DNA of 64,000 nucleotides, from contig JALRMH010000012.1 of assembly GCA_026119935.1 (NCBI GenBank), forward strand, positions 558,001 to 622,000, in the 5' to 3' direction. Of the stretch, positions 11,858 to 22,436 are shown piece after piece (positions within the stretch are counted from its first letter, which is position 1; each line of letters opens with the position of its first letter). The DNA is from Endothia cerciana. Its lineage: Eukaryota; Ascomycota; Sordariomycetes; Diaporthales; Cryphonectriaceae. The notes under the pieces were generated by a model. That model was not told the DNA's origin. It saw only the letters and a list, made by a program, of their open reading frames with translations, and searched no databases. The position numbers were made by a program, and so were the translations under genes.

Positions 11858-13217
11858 TCACGCGGCGCTGTATAGCAGATCATGCCCCAGTTCCGGCATT
11901 CCCACTGTGGCCTCCCGGGATATCACGCCCACCGCGGCCCCCTCGTCCTCGTCTCCTTTCTCATCTTCTTCTTCTTCTTCCACATCTTCCTCTTCCCCTT
12001 CCTGGGTAATACCGCCGGCATCATCAGGAGATGGACCACTCGAATCGGTACCTGAGCCGGGGCCACCCGGGGCTCCGGCCGTACCAGTGGTGCCGGCGTC
12101 GACACCACAAGATCCCGTGATGCATCTCTTTGCCTGAGGAGCGCCCTCGTCATCCGAGCCGCGACCGCGCTTTGTCCCACGGCTCGAGTCCGGAGCACCA
12201 CCGTCTGCATCGGCAGCCTCTTCCTCAGAGGCACAGGGAGTCTGGGAGATATCCTTGTCAGAATGTCTCCTTGGGAACCAAGCGGCCATATATATAGCAT
12301 ATAAGAAGGAGGGAGGCCGGGGGGGGTGGGGGAGGGCGGAAAACAAAATACATGAGTTTGTACCACAGAAGTGGTGACAGGGGCGCGAGGAGCAGAAGTT
12401 GCAACCGGCGGCGGGGCGTTCTGCAGATACTGACCGGCGAGAGGCGCCATGGGGTTCTGTCCGGCGTCTGCCCGAGGAGCCCCGCCGTGACCGCGCATGT
12501 CGGTCAGGATAGCGGCTGCCTGGAGGACCTGGGCTTGCCCATCCTGTCCAGGCTGGCCGACCCCAGACGCGCAGCCGGTGTCCTGGCGGATACAAGCCGC
12601 TCGGTGAGAGCTGAGGGCACTGCGCCTAGCTGGTCCCAGCACCATGCCTTGCCGCTGCATAGGCCGGGCCCAGGTCCCAGTGCGGGGGCGGGCTGGGCTG
12701 TATCGAGGAGAGGAGGTTCGGTACTCCTCACTGCCGTGCATACACTGTTGTGCAGAAGTATAGGGTTAGTAGTACTGGCCGTGCGTCGTGTGAGGTTGCG
12801 CCGAGCAGGGGCTAAGATGGTACTGACGCTGAGGCCACATGCCTGGTCCCCACCAAGGACACCAGAGTGGAAGCCTCCCTGCGGCTGCGAGGCGGCAGCC
12901 TGGTGGCTTGGAGCACGGTCGCCGCCACTCGTGAGACTGCCCCGCGGGGCCTCTACACCCTCGGGCTGCCGAGGGTTCCTGCGCCCACGCCCAGGGCGGG
13001 ATGGCCTGTTGTCCTGCCAGTTGTAACCCTCTACGGAGCCGCGCGATACCATGTGCTGAGGGTCGCTCTCCAGCATGCCCTTGACCATACAGGCTCTGCA
13101 GATGTTGATGTGGCATGTCTTGCACGCCTGGAGAGGGAGGTTCTTCACGTTGCAGAAGTCGCATCTGGCTGTGGCCTGGGTGTTTGGCCTCCACTTGTTA
13201 TGGACTTGCTGAGACAT
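11858..13217 (-). CDS. Uncharacterised protein with N-terminal Cys-rich zinc-binding-like motif and acidic tail
   Basis: Not a family I can name. Proposed exons on the minus strand are 13217..12828, 12744..12364 and 12241..11858 (384 aa). Intron 1 has GTCAGT, a CTAAC branch and AACAG; intron 2 has GTACAA, a CTGAC branch and TCTCCCAG. Both are phase 0 and join the open frames. Residues 19-43 hold C-x2-C-x9-C-x2-C-x4-C-x2-C plus His36, which looks like a small treble-clef or knuckle zinc site. The middle is Pro/Gln/Arg-rich and disordered-looking. The C-terminal third is Ser/Gly/Asp-rich and ends with a long Glu/Asp run. A nuclear or nucleic-acid-associated role is only a guess. It faces the repeat-rich gene desert. 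Confidence 0.65.
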
Positions 13218-15266
13218 CTTGTACTAGATGAGTAGCGTAAGTGGTCGACGAGGTTGATAAGGGGGTATAGTAGGGCAATAGGGAAGGAGGGGCATCAGGA
13301 GGAGGATGGTCTCTCCGGGCTACATAGGACAAGAGAAGGGTGGGGAGGATAGATATAGGCTGAGGGGACTGGAGGACTGACCTAGTCTTGAGGAGATGCG
13401 AAGACTATTCACGATGTGTGTAAGCCTCAAATGGTGAGGCTCTGGGGGGAAGAACCTGATTGTTACAGGTGTGAGAGGAGGCAAAGGCCACAAGCTCGCC
13501 GTTGTGCGGTGGAAAGGTTGGGAGAACAAGCCGTGGAAGACGACCGGCGAAGAAGTTGCAGCCCACGTAATTTATAGTTTACCACTGATCAGCTGCAGCC
13601 CCTCCTGTGTGCTTCACTGCCTGCTTCACTGGGACTCCAGTCATTCACCCCAAAGGCATGAATGGGGGGCTTGGAGAGGGAAAAGCGTGGCGGCTACTCT
13701 CTGCATCACTTGGCTCTTTAACGATGCAGGTGGCCTGACGGACTGTGCCAGATGGAGTCACGTATTGTATGGGATGAATGTCTTCTAGGCGATTCCTGCC
13801 GCTGGCACATACACATGCCTAGGAAGACAAGGTGAGCGCCTGGCGCATACTGGAAGCAGAGATCTTTCCAAGGCGTGAGGTGATGGACACTAACGAGTTG
13901 ATATCATCTGTTGGACTAGGCTAAGTATATAATTGAGACAAGGCTATATGAGAATGCTCAAAGGCTACGACAGAGACCAGGACAGTTAACAGAACAAGCA
14001 GGTCAGATGTTCAGAAATGGGGTAGACATCAGAGGAGGTGTAAGAGACTGCAAATTACATGGGCGGAAGTGAGGCACCAAGGTATTGAAGCCTGACATCT
14101 GATGCTTCCAACTATGCCAGTCACTCGATGTGCAGTGGCAGGAGAGGGAAGATAGCCTGCCTATTCTTACAAAGATGCCCCGCATGTAATAAAACAACGG
14201 AGGATCTGCCCATCTGAAAGCAAGATAGCTCGCAAGACAAGTTGCCTAGGTGCTGTACTCAATCATCCAAAAGTGGTGATAGACCGGTAGGGCTCGATTT
14301 AATCCATGTTTGACTTCGTTAGGTAGACAGAAGAGAACATTGCTTCTACACAGAGGCTCCTCTGGTGACTGGAGTACCTGGTGACACCGTTTGGAGAACA
14401 AGAGTAAACTAGTATAGTGGATGCACGGTATTAGATCCGTATAGCAGGGCTCCGGTATGTGCCTATTAGTCACTCGAAGAGCTATGAGAAGGCAGGTAGG
14501 CCAGGCAAGTGACTTCCAGTCAATAGTGCCCAAAAAGCAGAAGGGAGAAACAAAGCAGGCTTCCCCAAGAGAGAACTCAGATGCATGAAACCCCCTGATA
14601 CATATGACCATTACCCTCTGTTGTACATAGCCATCAGTCTAGGTATTTATCATTCCTTGTACATCGAGAAGAATGGTCTCCTACCAATGTGACCTGGAAA
14701 CATGTATCCGAACATCATGATTCTACAATCAGACCGCGCAGAGGCAACAGGCCTTCGTACAGCTGCGAAACCAGCATTATCATTGCGTGACCCCCCCCCC
14801 CCAATCAAGCGCCCCCCGTCCTGGCAGCTTTTTCTAATCCGACCATCAAGAGCCTGTTACTGGCACATCATGTCCCGAAAGCAGGAATGGTCATTGCTCA
14901 GCATCCACGTGCGAAAGATGTTGTGAGAAGGCGGTCAGGTCGGGGTCTTCTCTTTGTGATATATATATGTGGGAGAAGGTCTACAGGCGAGCTGCTCTGT
15001 GGTGTGCTCTAGCGACCCAATTTTCTTATTGAAGGAGACTGGAGTGGGAGAGGATGTGCCGACCTATACATCTGCGCTGATGACGGTGGCCTCATATTCA
15101 CAATGTTAAGTAGGGTGGTATAAGTCTCAAGCTGTATGAGTATCATGCACACTCCACACTCCTTCTGTCTGCCTTGTTGTGAGCCTGCCCTTGCTGTGAG
15201 CGGGAGCGGAAGGACTTGGGGGGCATGTCGGTGGAATCACGGTGGTGGGAGTGAAATTGGGGGTTT

Positions 15267-15280
15267 GGGGGGGGGGGGGG
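15267..15280. repeat. 14-nt G homopolymer
   Basis: An uninterrupted run of 14 G, one of the two longest G runs in the window; part of the recurring 10-14 nt G/C runs of the non-coding DNA. Confidence 0.9.
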
Positions 15281-15670
15281 AGAATATCAAGCCATCATGA
15301 CAAACGTTGAGGTCATGTTGCGTGATGCCATGCTCTATTGGCGAAGGGGAAAGCCGAGCGACCAGTGATGACCCCTTCCGTCGAGCCTATGTGGGTAGAT
15401 GCAAGTAAGGCGGCGGGAGTATTCTCCATCTATGGTCGTCTCCATGAGGATACGTCGCGGCGAGTAATGCCTTGACACCTTTGTATGAGGCCCGTACACT
15501 CCCCATAAGTGAGCAGCAGATGGGAGGGGGCGACGTAGGGCTGCCGCTATGATCGATGAGCGACCCCTTACTTCCCCCCCACCTCCCCCCCTACTATGTA
15601 CAGAACTGGGGATCCCCACCGTGACCACGTAGCCAGCCCAGATGATAGTTGTCAAGAGGGAGAAGCCCAG

Positions 15671-15688
15671 AAAAAAAAAAAAAAAAAA
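15671..15688. repeat. 18-nt A homopolymer
   Basis: An uninterrupted A run in the gene-poor region. There is no adjacent retroelement signature, so I do not read it as a retroposon tail. Confidence 0.85.
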
Positions 15689-15865
15689 GGGACTTGCAGG
15701 TTACGTCTGGTCTGGCCATGGACCCCTGACGATCGCTCGAGGACTTGCTTCGATATTGGTTTTGGGCCCGGGCCTGAGCAGGCTGTCAGAGTTTGACGCG
15801 TGGCTATACGGGAACCCCCCCTCAAGGATATCGCAGGCAGTCTTTTTTGCCAGTGTCGACATATG

Positions 15866-15908
15866 AGTGAGAGAAAGAGGGAGAGAGAGAGGGAGAGAGG
15901 GAGAGAGA

Positions 15909-15954
<46 letters not shown>
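15866..15954. repeat. (GA)n microsatellite
   Basis: About 89 bp of near-perfect GA dinucleotides, with a few AAA/GGG interruptions in the first half and a pure tract in the second half. Confidence 0.95.
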
Positions 15955-15957
<3 letters not shown>

Positions 15958-16482
15958 TGGGAACCGACGTGCCTCAAATCCCAAACGCTGCATCTCAACG
16001 AGGAGGTACTGCGTCCGATGCAGAGAGACACAAACAAAAGAGCACCTGGGCACTACTATCACTACGTCGTGCTTGGGGGCAAACAAATCCGAAAGTGACA
16101 TAAGCTTCATACACATTACCCAGCTCGATTATACCAGCACGGGTGATCTTGTCCGAGGCCGACATACGCCCTGCCAAGCGCTCGGAATGGCTCGCCCTGG
16201 CTTGGGTAGATAGGCCCAGCGCACTTCTCACTTGTCCTTGTTGGCGGCGCCCCCGTGAGGTCGACGGTGCTCGCACGCTCACCCAGAGTCACGATGCTCA
16301 ATGTTTCAGCCCCACGGGACGCATCTCCACGCATTTTCACGACGGGACCACAGTATTTTGACCCCGCCTGTACAGTTGATTCCAGCGTCAATGCATGTCC
16401 TCGGCCGGGACATCCAAACATGCCTTATATGAGGTACCATAAGGGAAGTCCGCACCCCCCTTCCCGATAACCGGGCTCAGGG

Positions 16483-16513
16483 TAGCAGCAGTAGCAGTAG
16501 CAGTAGCAGCAGT
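16483..16513. repeat. (AGC/AGT)n trinucleotide repeat
   Basis: Interrupted trinucleotide array alternating CAG and TAG units, in non-coding DNA. Confidence 0.85.
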
Positions 16514-17151
16514 GAGCCGATAGCCCCATGCGACGCGGGGAGATCCGAGGTCGCGAGGCCGAGGAGCGACTTAGCTCCCGGGATACCCCCATCTTGGAAG
16601 CGGCGGCTGGGAAGCTAGACCCTTAAACAGCCCATCTCCCTCGCCGCCCCCTTCAGGGTCCCTGCCTCCCCGGGGGGGATGCGAGCTGGAGGCCGGGGAC
16701 CTACCGGTAGGGCGATAGTTTTGGGTAGTAGTGTTCGAGATTGCCGCCGAGATGAGGCTCCAAGCGCTTCCCTGCCTTCGACCGAGGCCTTATGGGGACC
16801 CTGACTTTTTCTTCTTCTTTTTTTTTTGGGTAGCCATTGGGCTAAGCCGGGGATTAGCAAGGAGATCAGGGCTGAGTTTCCGAAATTGCAATAACGCCTC
16901 AGTCCCTGGCGTCGCGGGGGGGGGGAGGTCATGGATGGCAATTGACTGGTGATGGTATGGCCTCAGCCGGCGATCGTTCGTGAGGCCGACTTGGGTCCTG
17001 GGGGCAAGGGGGAAGGGAAGGGAGAGAAAAAGACGGGAAAAAAAGGTCCCAGGTGCCACGATGGCAGGGACAGGCTGTACCGCTTACAGGAGCCGGACAA
17101 CCTGCCCTGGACGGCACTTAAGCTTGTGAACCGGTCTTCGAATCCTGACCC

Positions 17152-17177
17152 TTTTTTTTTTCCCCGGGGGGGGGGGG
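17152..17177. repeat. T10-C4-G12 homopolymer junction
   Basis: Ten T, then four C, then twelve G in direct succession. The C4/G12 junction can fold back on itself. Confidence 0.85.
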
Positions 17178-18094
17178 TGGAAGACAGCCTTAATGCTGCT
17201 CGACAGCGACCCGACGCAACTTGACCAGAGGCGCCCGGAGAATGCCACACAGGAAATCATAAAATCGGACGATTGCCACAGGGCGCGAGCCGGACTAGCA
17301 TGCCCGTGAGCCCCGGGAAGGATTAAGATTAAAATCCCAATATTAGATGAGTAAACAGACACCAAGAGAGTAGCAGGGGGGAAGTGAAAGAAGGAAAGAA
17401 GGGAAAAAAAAACTAAAAAAAAACTTTCGGATGATACTTCCCTTCTTGCTTAGCCGTCGCAATGATAATGTCCGGGGCACCAAGGGGGGGGGGGGCGAGA
17501 GAGCGAGAGAGAGAGATAGGCACCACCAGAATGTATGCGCTCTCTGCCATATGCCAGATCGAGCCGACCGTTGGGACGATCCGGGGCACAGAAAAGGGAA
17601 AAAGTCCTGATGGCGGCGGTGGTACCATGGTAGGTTGCAGACGTGCAGGACGGGGAACTAGAGGGGAGAAAACGCAGGAGGGTTTTCTGGTCCAGGGGCG
17701 GCCGAGAAGCGTGGTGGTGCGGTGGGAGGACTTGGGAATTACTACTATACATTGGTGACACGGCAGTATTCATGGTTAGTAGATTGCGACAAGGCCCGGG
17801 GGGTACGCCCCGACGGTACTGGTAGGAACCCGAGAGAAGCAAGCAAGTGGGAACGCACGCAGGTGTGGACAGGAAACCAGAACAGCGGGAGACGCATGCG
17901 CAGGTGGGGGCTGCGCTCGCGAGATAGCCGACGAAGCAGGTGAAAGAAGGGCACCTCGTCCACCGCCGGCCCCGCCTGCGGATGATGATCTCCAAGGGCT
18001 GAACAGGCGAGCCAGGCGACTTGTCCCGCCCAGGGATGGGAATGTGTCCCAGGGCTGACCATCAAGGAGCAACACGACTTTCCCATGGCCCGAC

Positions 18095-18131
18095 GAGGAG
18101 GAGGAGGAGGAGGAGGAGGAGGAGGAGGAGA
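18095..18131. repeat. (GAG)n trinucleotide repeat
   Basis: About 12 pure GAG/GGA units in non-coding DNA. In the antisense frame they create a polyserine run that inflates spurious ORFs. Confidence 0.9.
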
Positions 18132-18497
18132 GGACACCCCTCTCATCCTTGGGGGCCAAAACCCCCCCTCCCCCCCGGTGCGACGTGGCAAGCGGAGCAG
18201 AGATTTCACTGTGCTCAAGCCATGTCCAACGGCTCCGGGCTGGAGGACCCTGGATGACGACGGGACACGAAACCCGGGATCCTGGTCGCTGCTGAGTACG
18301 TACTGGCATCGTACATAACTGTGTAGGGGGGTCCGGGCGGGTGTGCCACGCAGGCTCTGGGCAGGCCGCTCGGCAGGGCCCTTGGATGGACGGGCTTGGG
18401 GCGCCTGTCGAGCTGAGAGCGCATCCCGGGCTAGCCTCACCGCTGCTGCTGCGACGCCGTGTGTGCTGTGTGTGTGTGTGTTGTATGGTGTTGTGAA

Positions 18498-18528
<31 letters not shown>

Positions 18529-18529
18529 G
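18498..18529. repeat. (GTT)n trinucleotide repeat
   Basis: About 10 GTT units, preceded by a short TG run at about 18470-18480. Confidence 0.9.
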
Positions 18530-18741
18530 AGGTGGTGTGTACTAGGGGACGTACGATGGTACGTGTGAGTGAGTGCACATGGTGATCTGTATGTGCCTGT
18601 CTGCTTGCACTGTAAGTACCCCCCCGTATGCAAGAGAGCCTCGCCCCGGCATGCGAAGAAGCGCAGGGTGCATCCTCGATGCGGCCGTCCGACGGAGAGA
18701 GGCGTGTTGCAGTGGCGGAAAGAGATGCAGAGATGCAGAGA

Positions 18742-18768
<27 letters not shown>
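18742..18768. repeat. (TG)n dinucleotide repeat
   Basis: Thirteen uninterrupted TG units in the gene-poor region. Confidence 0.92.
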
Positions 18769-18773
<5 letters not shown>

Positions 18774-19106
18774 CCCCAAATCGTAGCGGCGCGCACCGCA
18801 ACGCACACGAGATGAGGTCTGGCAGGGCCAGCCCCGGGATGAGCACGTCTAGCCTGCCCCGCCCCTGATGCAACCTCACTGGGCAGCCGTATTATACAAT
18901 TGGCCAGCTGTCGGGGGGGAGGAGGGGAGGGTGGCCCCAATCTCCCGCATCGACGCGACCCCCCGCACGGGTGGAGACGCGTTCTTGTCGCGTCGAGACG
19001 CGTCAGGCCCCAAGGTTGAACGTCTCAGCATGGCGCCCCCCCGCCAGACTTGACCTTTTGGTTGGCGTCCCAAGCTGCTCGCTCTTCTTCGATCTGATGG
19101 GTGGTT

Positions 19107-19319
19107 ACACACACATACGCACATACATACATACACACACATACACACACATACACACACACACACACACACACGCACACACACGCACACACACGCACAC
19201 ACACGCACACACACGCACACACACGCACACACACGCACACACGCACGCACTGTCTCACACACACACACACACACACATATATACATACGTGCATGCATAC
19301 ATACATACATACGCACACA
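19107..19319. repeat. (CA)n array with ACACACGC higher-order unit
   Basis: About 210 bp, the largest microsatellite in the window. It has CA/ATAC units at both ends and a central block where an 8-bp ACACACGC unit is repeated about ten times, so it is a second-order repeat. Alternating purine-pyrimidine sequence of this kind can adopt Z-DNA. Confidence 0.92.
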
Positions 19320-19816
19320 CCCTGGGTACGGGAGATTTGACCCGTGAGTGATCAGGCGCACAAGGCGGTGAGGGGTGGGTAAGAGATGGCGCGTAGTGTA
19401 GTGCTGTGCGGCGCGCCCTCGTTGTCTCTCCGGCGTTGCAGGTTTTACCAAAAGGTTGCGCCTGTCGCATCCCAGCAGGCGGCTGTGATACGGCCAGCGC
19501 CCAATCACGTCTGCCGCCGTGGCCATGGGGTCCCAATAGGCAGGTCTCCAGGTGAGTCGGTGGCTGGTGTGCAGAGCGTGGGATGCACACATGATCGAGT
19601 GCTATCCCCCTTACCGTGGTCCGCAGACGGGCACATGAGGCACTTGATGGCCAGGAAGATACTATAGTACCCATCCCTCGTCACTAGAAAGTGGGCCACC
19701 AGATGGGGCACACGGGGATCGAGGGACATGGAGTATGGCTGGGAGGGGGGGAGGGGGGAGGGGGAACTACTGCACGGTGAGGAAGAGGGTCACGTCAGGA
19801 TGGGATGGGATGAGAT

Positions 19817-19829
19817 GGGGGGGGGGGGG
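19817..19829. repeat. 13-nt G homopolymer
   Basis: Thirteen G residues; about 120 bp downstream is an (AAAAAT)n-like stretch at about 19947-19969. Confidence 0.88.
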
Positions 19830-20218
19830 AAGACAGTGCTCACAGACAGGGCGGCCCGGGAAGTGCGTGCAGAAGGGGGCGTAGGGCAGATATCGATAAG
19901 TGCACCCGACACGACGGGCGGAGGAAGCGGTAACTGTGGGAAAGGAAAAAATAAAAATAAAAATAAAAACCCAAAAATCCACGATGGGTCGAGTCAGCCG
20001 GCACATCCGCCGGGGATGCCTGGTGATCCCGCAGTCTGACTCCTCGCCGTGACGAGAATATCACGCAACGGCGAAGGAAGATTCTAGGCTCTGGACATGC
20101 GGTGACGAGAACCCAGAGCGTCGAGCGGAGGGCGATAGAGATTGTGGGTTTGGATCTGGGCATGGGAACAGAGGTGTTCAGGACGCCCTGCACACACACA
20201 CCAAAAACAAACAAAGGT

Positions 20219-20244
20219 CCTTCCTCCCTCCTCCCTCCTCCCTC
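20219..20244. repeat. TCCTCCC tandem repeat
   Basis: Short pyrimidine-rich tandem array of a 7-bp unit, about 3.5 copies. Confidence 0.8.
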
Positions 20245-20986
20245 ATCCCGCGTCCCCCCTCCCTCGCCGGATCCCAAGAGCAGGGCCCGGATCGGGAAAT
20301 GGTGAGCCCACCGGGATGTAGCCAGGGGAGGGCCCTTCGAGATCACAGGCTGCGGGCACGGCCGTGAGCCTGCTGCTGAGGTTGGCTGGCCCGGCGGGGA
20401 GATCGAGATCTGTCCCCTTCGAGGGCATCACAGGCTGTCGGTGGTCTAGAAAGGGCGAAAAGGACGGGAGAACATCAGACAAGCCCTGACGACCATCAGG
20501 GCACCTAGCCTGGTCCATCGGGGAGGCGAGGCTAAGAAGGTCACAGGTACAGAAGCCCCGGCACGTTTCGAAGCCAGTCATACTGTCAGGGTGACATTCC
20601 AGTGCCCACACGTGGGAGATGAAACCAGGCCACCCAACGGACGAAGGACATGTGATCCCAGGGAAAGGCAGAGGGGGGGGACGACCACGCCGGCGGATGG
20701 GGATGGGCCAGGGCCAAAGGAGATGCGCTGGACCTTGCCGCCGGGTGGCCCCTCCGCCATTGAGTGCTTGCATTGCATCTGCCTCAGAGCGCCGGGGTTC
20801 GCGCTCGAGCGGGTGGGCGGTGTCGCTTGCTGGAGGTTGGGGCATGTCCCTCGCCCGGGGGGGGAGGGGAGGGGAGGGGAGGAGGAGTGCGTGCATCATC
20901 AGGCGGGCCTCAGGTACCTGGACACCTGGACTAGCTGCTCGACCACCTCGACTCACAGCACTATCGACCACCACCAACCGTGGACC

Positions 20987-20999
20987 GGGGGGGGGGGGG
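20987..20999. repeat. 13-nt G homopolymer
   Basis: Uninterrupted G run about 560 bp upstream of the Myb-like gene ATG. Confidence 0.88.
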
Positions 21000-21563
21000 T
21001 TCCCAGGGCCAGGGCCCGTCGCTGTTCACGAGGGTGCCCCACCCTTGGGCGCAGGTACTCTGAACCCGAGTGGAGCCGAGTCCTGGGGGCCTGCTGTGCA
21101 TCGCCCTGCCCGCCTGGGGGTGGGTGGCCGACCCTTATTGCGGGCGACTTAATGCCCACCCCCCCCAGGGCCAAGCCTCTCCCGCCCCATCCCAAGTTCT
21201 TTTCTTCCGCAATTCCTACCCCGTACCGCCCGCCGCCGCCGTCGTCGCCCTGCACGCACACCTTCTTCCTACCAAAAGACACCAACCAGCCACTGAGAAT
21301 AAACATTGTCCGCTGCCACCACGACCGATCCTCACCAGCTCTGACCGCGCAGCCCGCTCATAACACCTTGCGACTGCCCTGACGGCCCTCTACACACCTC
21401 CCCTCCCGCCGCGCAACCCTCTCCCGCCCGGCGCATTCCTCCTGCCCGCCCGCCCGCCCCGACCCGTCTCGCCTTTGTCGCAAACCGGTCGCACACGTCC
21501 CCAGCTGCCAAGGGCAACACAGGAACACCTGCGAGCCACGGACTGGCCCAGCGCACCGCCACG

Positions 21564-22436
21564 ATGCTCCTGCCGTCCGCCCTCACCTGCGACACGTCGC
21601 AGCCGCGGCTGCAGTCCGCGCTCTTCATCTCGCCGCCTACGAGCCCCCAGGGCTTCTCGACCCAGAGCGCCATCGGAAACCTCATCAACTCGTGCCGCAA
21701 CCTGCACAGCCTGCTCTCGGGGCCCGCGCCCAACTCCCACCTGCCGTCGCCGCCCCTCGCCAACGCGCCCAGCCCTGCGCGGGGGCTCCGGCGGCGCGGG
21801 CCCAAGCCCGCGGGCACCGCCCTGGGCCAGCAGGAGCTGCCCCGGTACAGGATCAAGAAGCGCGCGCCGCCGCCGCGGGGCGCCAACAAGCGGAGGAGGC
21901 CGGCCGAGGACGACCTGGGGAGGAGCGACGACGAGGAGGACACCTGTGACGAAGGCCGGGGCGAGGACGCCGGCGTCTTCGGCGACGGTAGCCAGGGGCC
22001 GCCCGGGGATGGCGTCTTCATCTTCAGGGGCGCCCAGCCACCCGCCGAGAGGTCACCACGCGCCGCGCCGTCGACGCCCAAGAGGCAGCGCATCGCGCCG
22101 CCAGACGTCCCCCGCGGGCTCACCAGGGAGGACTTCCACAAGATCGGCGCGCCACCACAGGAGGCGTGCGCCCCCCCGGCGGCCACCGCCGTGGGGGCTG
22201 GTGGGCACGGCGGCCGGTGGAGCGTGGAGGACGACTCCAAGCTGGTCGAGATCGTGCTCGAGAAGGTCAAGAACCTGGACCTGTCCAACGAGGTCTGGGA
22301 GGACTGCGTGCGCAACCTCCCCGGGAGGGACTACAACAGCGTGAGCTCACGGTGGAAGAGCCTCATCAGGAGCGAGAGGATAGGGCTACAGAACAGGGGG
22401 AGGGCCAGGAGGGGTAGGCTGCACGGGACATGGTGA
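21564..22436 (+). CDS. Myb/SANT-like DNA-binding protein
   Basis: Single-exon ORF of 290 aa starting at the ATG at 21564. The N-terminal 60 residues are Ser/Pro/Leu-rich. A basic RIKKR...NKRRR segment near residues 95-113 looks like a nuclear localisation signal. An acidic stretch follows, and the C-terminal ~70 residues form a Myb/SANT-like domain with three spaced tryptophans (RWSVEDD, VWEDC, RWKSL). Codon use is extremely G/C-ending, which also creates long antisense ORFs. A nuclear transcriptional or chromatin role is expected from the domain; the target is unknown. It stands alone between 8.3 kb and 3.2 kb of non-coding DNA, an arrangement seen for developmentally regulated fungal regulators. 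I do not recognise a named orthologue. Confidence 0.82.
   Translation: MLLPSALTCDTSQPRLQSALFISPPTSPQGFSTQSAIGNLINSCRNLHSLLSGPAPNSHLPSPPLANAPSPARGLRRRGPKPAGTALGQQELPRYRIKKRAPPPRGANKRRRPAEDDLGRSDDEEDTCDEGRGEDAGVFGDGSQGPPGDGVFIFRGAQPPAERSPRAAPSTPKRQRIAPPDVPRGLTREDFHKIGAPPQEACAPPAATAVGAGGHGGRWSVEDDSKLVEIVLEKVKNLDLSNEVWEDCVRNLPGRDYNSVSSRWKSLIRSERIGLQNRGRARRGRLHGTW

Larger units (their letters stand above)
13218..21563. other. 8.3 kb gene-poor, simple-repeat-rich region
   Basis: I could not build a credible gene here. Long ORFs (for example 17745-18879 minus, 20591-21382 plus) are artefacts of low-complexity DNA, rich in repeated His, Ser, Pro or Thr and changing frame at repeats. The first 2 kb (13.2-15.3) is ordinary-looking non-coding DNA. 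From 15.2 kb onward microsatellites and G/C homopolymers are dense. The right end (about 21.2-21.56 kb) is a C-rich stretch that may be the 5' leader of the Myb-like gene. It may act as a long upstream regulatory region for that gene, but this is inference. Confidence 0.6.

Noticed and set aside
15671..15688. Poly-A run as the tail of a retroposed copy
   Set aside because: No upstream coding remnant or target-site duplication could be seen.
17125..17161. tRNA-like T-loop (TTCGAATCC) followed by a T run
   Set aside because: The flanks cannot form a 5-bp T stem, and no acceptor, D or anticodon arms could be found upstream.
17745..18879. Two long overlapping minus-strand ORFs (353 and 367 codons)
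   Set aside because: Built on GGA, GTT and TG microsatellites that read open in several frames; no conserved segment.
15866..19319. Microsatellite arrays as CRISPR or transposon terminal repeats
   Set aside because: They are 1-8 bp simple repeats without spacers, no transposase or reverse-transcriptase ORF is nearby, and the genome is eukaryotic.
20591..21382. 263-codon plus ORF just before the Myb-like gene
   Set aside because: Crosses a G homopolymer and C-rich leader-like DNA; no recognisable protein features.
21332..22315. 327-codon minus-strand ORF (and other-frame plus ORFs) over the Myb-like gene
   Set aside because: Shadow of extreme G/C codon bias; its product has no domain while the plus frame carries the three-Trp Myb-like domain.
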